From positions 5,203 to 17,544 of the forward strand of contig DJBY01000008.1 of assembly GCA_002430605.1 (NCBI GenBank): a stretch of 12,342 bases of DNA. The letters are read 5' to 3'. How positions within the stretch are numbered: position 1 is the first letter of the stretch; each line of letters begins with the position of its first letter. This document shows, in pieces, positions 6,478-12,342 of this stretch. Below the pieces are notes generated by a model. That model ran no database searches. It had not been told where the DNA came from and worked only from the letters and a program-made list of their open reading frames with translations. The stretch comes from Opitutia bacterium UBA5964. GTDB taxonomy: Bacteria > Verrucomicrobiota > Verrucomicrobiia > Opitutales > Coraliomargaritaceae. Made by a program: the position numbers and the translations under genes.

Positions 6478-9255
6478 ATGGCATCCATGGACACATATAT
6501 TGACTATTTAAAAGATATCGACGAACGAAAAGGTCAGGGGCTACACCCGCTACCAATCGACGGTCAGGCATTGTTGGCTGAAATAATTGAGCAAATAAAG
6601 GATTCTGCCAACGAGCATCGCAAGGACTCTCTTAACTTCTTTATTTACAACACCTTGCCAGGCACCACGAGTGCTGCGGGTGTCAAGGCAGCGTTTTTGA
6701 AGGAGATTATTCTGGGTCAGTCAGTCGTCGCAGAAATCACACCTGCCTTTGCCTTTGAGCTGTTGTCTCACATGAAAGGCGGCCCCTCGATTGAGGTGCT
6801 GCTTGATTTAGCGTTGGGGGATGATGCGGCGATCGCGAGCGATGCCGCAGACGTGCTCAAGACCCAAGTATTCCTCTACGAGGCGGATACCGATCGCCTC
6901 AAGGCCGCTTACCAGGCGGGCAATGCAATCACTAAAGACATTCTCGAGAGCTATGCCAAAGCCGAGTTCTTCACCAAGCTTCCAGAGGTAGATGAAGTGA
7001 TTGAGGTCGTCACCTACATCGCAGGGGAAGGTGATATCTCCACCGATTTACTGTCTCCCGGCAACCAAGCGCACTCCCGATCCGACCGAGAGCTGCATGG
7101 TAAGTGCATGATCTCTGAGGTGGCTCAAATTGAGATCCAAGCCCTGCAAAAGCAACATCCTGGTAAGCGTGTGATGTTGATCGCCGAAAAGGGAACCATG
7201 GGCGTGGGCTCCTCTCGCATGTCAGGGGTCAACAACGTGGCTCTCTGGACTGGTATGCCAGCCAGCCCATACGTGCCATTCGTTAACATTGCTCCGATTA
7301 TTGCAGGGACAAATGGAATTTCTCCGATCTTTTTGACGACTGTCAGTGTGACTGGCGGTATCGGAATCGACCTCAAAAATTGGGTGAAGCAGTTAGATGC
7401 TGAGGGTAACCCAGTGCTCGACGAGAATGGTGATCCGGTTCTTCAACAGGCATACTCGGTCGCGACTGGCACCGTGCTGACGATTAACACCAAGACGAAG
7501 AAATTGTATAACGGCGACCAGGAGTTGGTTGACATTTCTTCGGCCTTAACGCCTCAAAAAGTCGAATTCATCAAGGCTCGTGGCTCCTATTCCATTGTGT
7601 TTGGTAAAAAGCTGCAGAGTTTGGCTGCCCAAACACTCGGCATCGACTTAGTGCCGGTCTTTGCGCCTGCCAAAGAGATTTCGCATGCAGGCCAAGGCCT
7701 CACCGCGGTCGAAAAGATCTTCAATCGAAACGCCGTTGGCGTGACCGCAGGAGTCGTTTTACACGCTGGATCTGATGTCCGAGTGCGGGCCAACATTGTC
7801 GGATCTCAGGACACCACCGGGCTGATGACTTCTCAGGAATTAGAGGCGATGGCCGCAACCGTCATCTCCCCGACGGTCGATGGCGCTTACCAATCCGGCT
7901 GTCACACCGCTTCCGTATGGGATAAGAAAGCACAGGCTAACATTCCTCGACTCATGCAGTTTATGCATAAGTTCGGGCTCATCACCGCGCGCGACCCGAA
8001 GGGTGTCTATCACGCCATGACGGACGTGATCCATAAGGTGTTGAATGACTTGGCTGTGGATGAATGGGCGGTCATTATTGGCGGGGATTCACATACACGT
8101 ATGTCCAAAGGCGTCGCTTTCGGCGCGGACTCTGGAACGGTGGCCCTCGCCCTCGCGACGGGTGAAGCCACGATGCCAATTCCTGAATCGGTCAAAGTCA
8201 CCTTCAAGGGAGATTTGAAGGACCACATGGATTTTCGTGATGTGGTGCATGCGACGCAGACTCAAATGCTCAAGAAATTTGGCGACAATGTATTTCAAGG
8301 CCGAGTGATTGAAGTCCACCTTGGAACCCTACCTGCCGACCAAGCGTTCACCTTTACGGACTGGACCGCGGAAATGAAGGCGAAGGCCTCCATCTGTATT
8401 TCTCAAGATGAGACACTAATTGAATCTCTGGAGATCGCCAAGGGCCGCATTCAGATCATGATCCAAAAGGGTATGGATAACGATGGGCAGGTTCTGCAAG
8501 GCTTGGTCAACATTGCGGATAAGCGCATTGCAGAAATTCGTTCAGGCGAAAAGCCAGCTCTGATGCCGGATGCGAATGCCAAGTATTCTGCCGAGTTCGT
8601 CGTCGATCTAGATGAGATTGTTGAGCCGATGATCGCGGATCCGGATGTGAACAACGATGACGTCTCCAAGCGTTATACGCACGATGCGATTCGCGAACTC
8701 TCTTATTATAAAGGAGAGAAAGCCGTCGATCTTGGTTTTGTCGGTTCCTGCATGGTTCACAAGGGAGACCTAAAGATCGTTTCTCAGATGCTCAAAAACC
8801 TGGAAGCGCAACAAGGTAAAGTTGAGTTTCAAGCACCGCTCGTGGTGGCAGCGCCGACTTATAACATCATTGATGAGCTCAAGGCGGAAGGTGATTGGGA
8901 GATTTTGCAGAAGTATTCTGGTTTCGAATTCGACGATGATGCTCCGAAAGGCGCGGCCCGTACCGAATACGAAAATATGATGTATCTCGAGCGTCCAGGG
9001 TGTAACCTTTGCATGGGCAACCAAGAAAAAGCGGCAAAAGGCGACACCGTGATGGCAACCTCGACCCGACTGTTCCAGGGCAGAGTCGTTGAAGATTCCG
9101 ATCGCAAGAAAGGCGAGTCCTTACTCGCTTCGACACCGGTGGTAGTCCTCTCTGCAATCCTTGGGCGCATTCCGAACCTAGAGGAATACAAAGCGGCGGT
9201 AGTAGGGATTAACCTGACCAAGTTTGCTCCTCCGACAGGAGTTTTGAGCAGGTAG
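6478..9255 (+). CDS. acnB: Aconitate hydratase B (bifunctional aconitase/2-methylisocitrate dehydratase)
   Basis: AcnB isomerises citrate to isocitrate through cis-aconitate in the TCA cycle. In many bacteria it also acts in the 2-methylcitrate route, and the apo-form can bind RNA. The product has 925 residues, longer than the 865 of E. coli. The order is typical of AcnB: an N-terminal HEAT-like helical domain (about 1-170), then the swivel domain, then the catalytic domains. Visible motifs are HSRSDRELHGKCM (199-211), GVGSSRMS (242-249) and GGDSHTR (535-541). The three [4Fe-4S] ligands are C758 (GSCMVH) and C842/C845 (RPGCNLCMGNQ). The spacing from first to second cysteine is 84 residues against 59 in E. 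coli. The extra part is an acidic stretch around GFEFDDDAPKGAARTEYEN just before the second cysteine. A clear Shine-Dalgarno sequence supports the start. The gene is transcribed alone, with its own terminator. Confidence 0.97.
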   Translation: MASMDTYIDYLKDIDERKGQGLHPLPIDGQALLAEIIEQIKDSANEHRKDSLNFFIYNTLPGTTSAAGVKAAFLKEIILGQSVVAEITPAFAFELLSHMKGGPSIEVLLDLALGDDAAIASDAADVLKTQVFLYEADTDRLKAAYQAGNAITKDILESYAKAEFFTKLPEVDEVIEVVTYIAGEGDISTDLLSPGNQAHSRSDRELHGKCMISEVAQIEIQALQKQHPGKRVMLIAEKGTMGVGSSRMSGVNNVALWTGMPASPYVPFVNIAPIIAGTNGISPIFLTTVSVTGGIGIDLKNWVKQLDAEGNPVLDENGDPVLQQAYSVATGTVLTINTKTKKLYNGDQELVDISSALTPQKVEFIKARGSYSIVFGKKLQSLAAQTLGIDLVPVFAPAKEISHAGQGLTAVEKIFNRNAVGVTAGVVLHAGSDVRVRANIVGSQDTTGLMTSQELEAMAATVISPTVDGAYQSGCHTASVWDKKAQANIPRLMQFMHKFGLITARDPKGVYHAMTDVIHKVLNDLAVDEWAVIIGGDSHTRMSKGVAFGADSGTVALALATGEATMPIPESVKVTFKGDLKDHMDFRDVVHATQTQMLKKFGDNVFQGRVIEVHLGTLPADQAFTFTDWTAEMKAKASICISQDETLIESLEIAKGRIQIMIQKGMDNDGQVLQGLVNIADKRIAEIRSGEKPALMPDANAKYSAEFVVDLDEIVEPMIADPDVNNDDVSKRYTHDAIRELSYYKGEKAVDLGFVGSCMVHKGDLKIVSQMLKNLEAQQGKVEFQAPLVVAAPTYNIIDELKAEGDWEILQKYSGFEFDDDAPKGAARTEYENMMYLERPGCNLCMGNQEKAAKGDTVMATSTRLFQGRVVEDSDRKKGESLLASTPVVVLSAILGRIPNLEEYKAAVVGINLTKFAPPTGVLSR

Positions 9256-9280
9256 ACATTTGCGCTTCGTAAGTTTGAGC

Positions 9281-9319
9281 AAATAGCTCAGGGATATCGT
9301 TTCCCTGAGCTATTTTTTT
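9281..9319 (+). terminator. Rho-independent terminator of acnB
   Basis: A perfect 14-bp stem, AAATAGCTCAGGGA (9281-9294) and TCCCTGAGCTATTT (9302-9315), closes a 7-base loop and runs into an uninterrupted stretch of seven T (9313-9319). It begins 25 bases after the acnB stop. Because the stem starts with AAA on the opposite strand, it could work weakly in the other direction too, but no minus-strand gene reads into it directly. Confidence 0.95.
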
Positions 9320-9690
9320 GGGCACATTTTCGGCTTTGGTTCTCCGCACCCGCTATGTCATTTCGATACTGTTTAGCACATTATGTATTCGATGCCGAGA
9401 TAACGCGGACGACACGGAGGTCATCCCTCGCTAGTTGTCTCATGCGTTATTGGGAGGGCCGCGCTCCGCCTCGTCCGCAGAAGGGCGAAACCGATCAGTG
9501 CCAAAAGGCTACCTGTCGTAGCGACACTCCTGGGCTTTGCCTCTGCCAAAAGCCTACACGCCCTAGCTGCCTCCGACGAATAAAGCGACCAGGGCGTCGC
9601 TTCTACGGCTCTACTCAAGTCCCCTTAAACACTCGAAACGATCGCTTAAGTTCGTACCATTTCGACATGGCTCCTGCGGCTATCCGAACC
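9320..9690. repeat. Non-coding convergent spacer with REP-like inverted and direct repeats
   Basis: Between the acnB terminator and the end of the phosphatase gene lie about 370 bases without a believable gene. A plus-strand open frame of 138 codons from 9355 is low-complexity in character and resembles no known protein. The stretch holds an imperfect palindrome GGAGGGCCGCGCTCC (about 9452-9466), the direct repeat TGCCAAAAGGCTAC/TGCCAAAAGCCTAC (9499-9512 and 9544-9557, one mismatch), TGTCG-TAG-CGACA (9514-9526), GGCTTT/AAAGCC (9533-9554), and a perfect AAGCGAC-CAGGGC-GTCGCTT hairpin (9583-9602). CTCAAGTCCCC (9614-9624) differs by one base from CTCAAGTCTCC at 213-223 near ruvC. The layout suggests a mosaic of dispersed palindromic elements. 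Confidence 0.6.
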
Positions 9691-11124
9691 TCAGCTGTGT
9701 TTGATCGTAATCAGGGTGAGATCGTCGGGTTGGCCTGCGTCGCCAGAAAAACGGTGCACGCTGTTCATTAGCTGATTGAGGATTGATTGGGCGCTACCGT
9801 TGCCGTGTGTTTCGAGCGCGTTCATCAGCCGTGCCCCAGAGTATTCCTCGCCGCTGGCATTGACGCTTTCGGTAACGCCATCGGTGTACAGAATCAGGGC
9901 GTCGTCTTTTCGGAACGGCACAGTTTTGTCCTCGATCATGCGGTCGAAAATTTCGGGTGGCACCATACCGAGGGCCATGCCTTGAGACTGGATGGTTTCG
10001 ACGTTGCTGGTGCCATCGCTGGCGCGGTGGTAAAAGAATGGGAGCTCATGGCCGGCGCGTGCGAAGGTGACCTCCTGTTTCGCCTGATCGATGATCGCGT
10101 AGATGATGGTGATAAACATATCACGCCGCATGGAGCTTTGCATTTGTGCATTGATGGCGCTGAGCACTTCGGCGGGGGAGTCGAGCCGGTGCGAGATGTG
10201 GCGCAGGTTCGTCTGGCAAATCGCCATCAAGATGGAAGCGGAGATGCCTTTGCCGGAAACATCGGCGATGGCGACGCCGATCCGATTGTCATCAATGGCG
10301 AACACATCGTAAAGGTCGCCACCGATCTTTTGCGCGGCGGTATAGTGCGCAGCAAATTCGATGTTGGGGCTGGAGGGAAAATGGCTCGGGAGGAGGAGGC
10401 TCTGGATGTTGCTGGCGAGTTCGATATCGAGGTCGAGTTTGTTCTTCTCGATTTGAAGCTGCATCGCTTCGCTATTATGCACTGCAAGGCCAGCTTGTTC
10501 GGCGAGCGATTCGACCAGCGAAAAGTCGGTATCGGTAAAGGCGAGCTCGTCGGCAGGGTTGGCAACCGCGAGCACCGCGATGAGGCGGTCTTGAAACAGA
10601 ACGGGGGCGACGATGATAGAGCGGACTTTGAGCGCGGGATCGTTGTGCTGGATGACACGCGGGTCGTTGCTTGCATCGGCGATGAGCTGCGCACGTTTGG
10701 ACTTGGCGACTTGGCCGATCAAGCCTTCACCCATTTTAAAGGTCTCGGACTTGAGGATGGTCTCGAGGAATTGTGTGCGGGTGGTAAGTTTGGCGCTGAT
10801 ACCTTCGGGGAGTTTGCGCTGCGGCGGGAACAGGCCTTCGACCGCGATGCCTTTGAGCGTGTCGTCGGCGCGCTTTTCAAAAATGCAGGCACTCATTGCG
10901 CCAGTGCTGAGAATCGCGGCATGGATGATGCGTTGAAACATGGCGGCGCGGTCACTGCCTTCAGCGACTGCCTCGACCATGTTGTGCATGAACTCGACGA
11001 CGATTTGCTTCTCCTGCTTCAGGAGTTGCTTCTCGTCTTCGATAATTTTGATGTGTCTACGCTTACCAGTGTAGAGCAACCACATGCCGAATAGTCCGGC
11101 TAAAGCTCCAAGAAAAAACGACAT
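9691..11124 (-). CDS. Membrane-anchored GAF-domain PP2C (RsbU/SpoIIE-type) serine phosphatase
   Basis: This is a PPM-family protein phosphatase of the SpoIIE/RsbU class, which dephosphorylates STAS-domain anti-sigma-factor antagonists and so frees a sigma factor or other target. It has 477 residues. One N-terminal membrane helix (about 3-19) is followed by basic residues and a short coiled coil (about 25-45). A GAF sensor domain covers about 45-220 (GEGLIGQVA, APVLFQDRLIAVLAV). A linker helix leads to the PP2C domain (about 236-477). Metal-binding acids are visible in GGDLYD (268-273), ADVSGKG (287-293), YTDGVTES (413-420) and QPDDLT (465-470). The gene starts 42 bases after the STAS gene and is very likely co-transcribed with it, making that protein the probable substrate. 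The GAF ligand or signal cannot be read from sequence. The ATG at 11124 keeps the membrane helix at the extreme N-terminus. Confidence 0.93.
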   Translation of the reverse strand: MSFFLGALAGLFGMWLLYTGKRRHIKIIEDEKQLLKQEKQIVVEFMHNMVEAVAEGSDRAAMFQRIIHAAILSTGAMSACIFEKRADDTLKGIAVEGLFPPQRKLPEGISAKLTTRTQFLETILKSETFKMGEGLIGQVAKSKRAQLIADASNDPRVIQHNDPALKVRSIIVAPVLFQDRLIAVLAVANPADELAFTDTDFSLVESLAEQAGLAVHNSEAMQLQIEKNKLDLDIELASNIQSLLLPSHFPSSPNIEFAAHYTAAQKIGGDLYDVFAIDDNRIGVAIADVSGKGISASILMAICQTNLRHISHRLDSPAEVLSAINAQMQSSMRRDMFITIIYAIIDQAKQEVTFARAGHELPFFYHRASDGTSNVETIQSQGMALGMVPPEIFDRMIEDKTVPFRKDDALILYTDGVTESVNASGEEYSGARLMNALETHGNGSAQSILNQLMNSVHRFSGDAGQPDDLTLITIKHS

Positions 11125-11166
11125 TAGGATTCAGATCTCTTCGAGATAGCCAGTATTAGTTACCGC

Positions 11167-11685
11167 TCACTCCTCGTCTTTCGTTTCGACCTGATTTTTC
11201 AGGAAGGCGATGACGTCTTGAAATTTCGCCGCGTTCTCAGAGTCGGCTTGGACCAAATTTTGGTGCGCGTTGAGCACGTTCTTGGCGTCGGAGACTTCCA
11301 TATTTTTAAGGGCCAAAAAATCGGCTGTGGCTATGGCATCGGAGCTGTCCGGAAGGTCCTCGGCGATGGTGAGGAGATTTTGCAGGCCGAGGTTGCAGAC
11401 GAGTTCGTGGTTGCGCTCACCTAGTTTGCAAATGATCAATACGCGCGGAGGCCTTTCCTTGCGCAAGTCCAGTGCCGTGCCTGCGAGAATGCCGAGAAAA
11501 GTGCTGTCCATCCCTTTGCAATTCTCGAAGTCGAGCACGATGTGTGCCTTGCATGTGCTGACTATCTCTTCGATGAACTCTCGAAACGAGTTACAGTTTA
11601 GATAGTTCGCCTTGCCGTGGATCTGAACCACGACGGGGTCAGAGTAGGCGCTGACTAAAAAAGTAGGCTGTAGAGGCTCACTCAT
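11167..11685 (-). CDS. STAS-domain protein, probable anti-sigma-factor antagonist
   Basis: Proteins of the SpoIIAA/RsbV type switch between a serine-phosphorylated inactive form and a dephosphorylated form that binds an anti-sigma kinase. From ATG 11685 the product has 172 residues. Residues about 8-112 form the STAS domain. The phosphorylation loop reads CKGMDSTFLGIL, with S61 at the position of the regulatory serine and T62 beside it. A helical, charged extension of about 60 residues (112-172) follows, absent from minimal 100-120 residue antagonists. The frame is open back to ATG 11775, but that stretch is arginine-rich and overlaps the aconitase relic in another frame, so ATG 11685 is preferred. 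The PP2C phosphatase directly downstream is the likely activator. No RsbW-like kinase is in the window. The target could be a sigma factor or another histidine-kinase-like switch. Confidence 0.87.
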   Translation of the reverse strand: MSEPLQPTFLVSAYSDPVVVQIHGKANYLNCNSFREFIEEIVSTCKAHIVLDFENCKGMDSTFLGILAGTALDLRKERPPRVLIICKLGERNHELVCNLGLQNLLTIAEDLPDSSDAIATADFLALKNMEVSDAKNVLNAHQNLVQADSENAAKFQDVIAFLKNQVETKDEE

Positions 11686-11714
11686 GCGTTGGATTTTTGC
11701 GGCAAATGATGGTC

Positions 11715-11858
11715 TTAGGATTCGTAGAGGATGACGCGAAGGGCGTATTGGAGAATGCCACCGAAGCCGGTGCATTCGACTTCAATAGCAGTATCAATGC
11801 GCACCGTGAGGTCAACCGTTTGTGGCGAGCCAGCGGTTTTTGATTTCCAAAAAAAGGC
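11715..11858 (-). pseudogene. Relic of aconitase A (AcnA/IRP family) C-terminus
   Basis: Reading the minus strand from the base after the peroxiredoxin stop gives 47 codons to a TAA at 11717-11715. The last 30 or so codons contain TVRIDTAIEVE, then GGILQYALR, then a short hydrophobic end. The extreme C-terminus of AcnA-type aconitases has this layout: an R-I-D-T strand, a glutamate a few residues on, G-G-I-L-x-Y-x-L-R and a terminal helix. Nothing resembling the rest of the roughly 900-residue enzyme is present, because the peroxiredoxin gene begins immediately upstream. No start codon or ribosome site is evident. The usual tyrosines between the two blocks are replaced by CTGF. I infer a decayed remnant left after deletion or displacement of acnA. 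The family assignment rests on pattern memory over about 30 residues. Confidence 0.65.
11753..11777. repeat. Inverted repeat within the acnA relic
   Basis: GAATG-C-CACCG (11753-11763) and CGGTG-CATTC (11768-11777) form a 10-bp stem with a single bulged C and a loop of AAGC. It lies over the codons for the start of the GGILQ block, so part of it may reflect former coding sequence. It could also act as an RNA structure ahead of the STAS gene. No T-run follows. Confidence 0.5.
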
Positions 11859-11867
11859 TTAGCCTTT
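11849..11867 (-). terminator. Possible weak terminator overlapping the peroxiredoxin stop codon
   Basis: On the minus strand AAAGGC-TAA-GCCTTT forms a 6-bp stem whose loop is exactly the TAA stop codon. It runs into seven T, three of which belong to the stem. The stem is short, so termination would be partial at best and some read-through into the STAS-phosphatase pair is plausible. Confidence 0.45.
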
Positions 11868-12332
11868 GAGTGCTGCTTTGATCGCGTCGAAGTTTGGCAG
11901 GTCGTGCGGATCTTCAGCAGATTCGCTATAGATGATAACGCCGTCTTCATCGATGACGAAGGCAGAACGCTTGGAGACGCCCTTGAAGCCGAGAAGGTCT
12001 GCATAGAGCACATCGTAAGCGGCGGAGACGTCTTTGTTAAAATCACTAAGGAGTGGAAATTTGAGGCCATCGACCTTTGCCATCTGCTCTTGAGCGAACG
12101 GGCTATCGACAGAAATACCGTAAACGACTGCGTTTAGATCGGAGTAAGACGCGAGGCTGCTGCTAACGTCGCACATTTCCTTCATGCACACGCTGGTGAA
12201 TGCGAGCGGGAAGAAAAGCAGGACGGTCTTCTGCTTGCCCAGGTGATCGCCCAGAGAGATGTCCTGAAGGCCTTCGGCGTTCTTGGATTTGAGTGTGAAT
12301 GCGGGTGCTTTGGTTCCAGTTGCTAGTGCCAT
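11859..12332 (-). CDS. Peroxiredoxin, AhpE/PrxQ-like thiol peroxidase
   Basis: Peroxiredoxins reduce hydrogen peroxide and organic hydroperoxides with a reactive cysteine, recycled by thioredoxin or a similar donor in the cytosol. The product has 157 residues with one thioredoxin-like AhpC-TSA/redoxin domain. The active-site signature FFPLAFTSVC supplies P42, T46 and the peroxidatic C49; R122 (SKRSAFVID) completes the site. A second cysteine, C54, lies four residues on (C-x4-C), the arrangement of peroxidatic and resolving cysteines in PrxQ/BCP enzymes, while the overall sequence (GISVDSPFAQ, FPLLSDFNK) is closer to the AhpE-like group. The gene starts with ATG ten bases from the window edge, so its promoter and upstream neighbour are not visible. 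No Shine-Dalgarno sequence is seen in those ten bases. A weak hairpin-T-run overlaps its stop. Confidence 0.93.
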   Translation of the reverse strand: MALATGTKAPAFTLKSKNAEGLQDISLGDHLGKQKTVLLFFPLAFTSVCMKEMCDVSSSLASYSDLNAVVYGISVDSPFAQEQMAKVDGLKFPLLSDFNKDVSAAYDVLYADLLGFKGVSKRSAFVIDEDGVIIYSESAEDPHDLPNFDAIKAALKG

Positions 12333-12342
12333 AATAAGAAGT

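Noticed and set aside
9355..9771. 138-codon plus-strand open frame after the acnB terminator
   Set aside because: It runs through hairpin repeats and into the opposite strand of the phosphatase gene. It has no recognisable domain, ribosome site or promoter.
9787..11094. A 435-codon open frame on the plus strand opposite the phosphatase gene
   Set aside because: It is the complement of a real, motif-complete PP2C gene with biased third positions. The translation is Gly/Asp/Val-rich and matches no family.
11686..11775. ATG 11775 as the start of the STAS gene
   Set aside because: The extra 30 residues are Arg/Pro/His-rich and are an out-of-frame reading of the acnA relic. ATG 11685 gives a normal STAS N-terminus.
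11715..11861. The acnA-like tail as a stop-codon read-through extension of the peroxiredoxin
   Set aside because: The frames agree, which has a one-in-three chance. The peroxiredoxin domain is complete at its TAA, and no read-through signal is recognisable.
1..12342. tRNA, rRNA, insertion sequence, prophage, toxin-antitoxin or defence genes
   Set aside because: I looked on both strands and found no cloverleaf, transposase, integrase or defence-family motif. The gene content is core metabolism, repair, cell shape and signalling.

Overview
The window carries ordinary bacterial housekeeping and stress/signalling genes at moderate GC. Gene content, start sites mostly without Shine-Dalgarno sequences, a long-form aconitase B and short repeats packed between genes all fit a Gram-negative rod of the Verrucomicrobiota (Opitutia-like). 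This taxonomic guess is inference; no rRNA is present to settle it.

Layout. 1-231: a block of tandem 7-bp TGAGACC-type repeats and small hairpins ahead of a RuvC Holliday-junction resolvase gene (232-813, +). 960-1670 (+): a short-chain dehydrogenase/reductase. It converges on a minus-strand cell-shape operon, read in the order mreB (6124-5075), mreC (5065-4205), mreD (4215-3685), mrdA/PBP2 (3688-1736). mreC/mreD and mreD/mrdA overlap, so the four are almost certainly co-transcribed and build the elongasome. 6125-6477: a divergent promoter region between mreB and acnB. 6478-9255 (+): acnB, the TCA-cycle aconitase B, closed by a textbook intrinsic terminator (9281-9319). 9320-9690: a non-coding spacer with REP-like inverted and direct repeats.

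On the minus strand from the right edge come an AhpE/PrxQ-like peroxiredoxin (12332-11859), a short relic of an aconitase-A C-terminus (11858-11715), a STAS-domain anti-sigma-factor antagonist (11685-11167) and a membrane-anchored GAF-PP2C (RsbU/SpoIIE-type) phosphatase (11124-9691). The last two form a likely partner-switching pair, but no anti-sigma kinase is in the window.

I do not see a clearly novel system. The most interesting observations are the degraded acnA tail lying in the same window as an intact acnB, a predicted Cys3His version of the PBP2 zinc site, and the repeat mosaics in the intergenic spacers.
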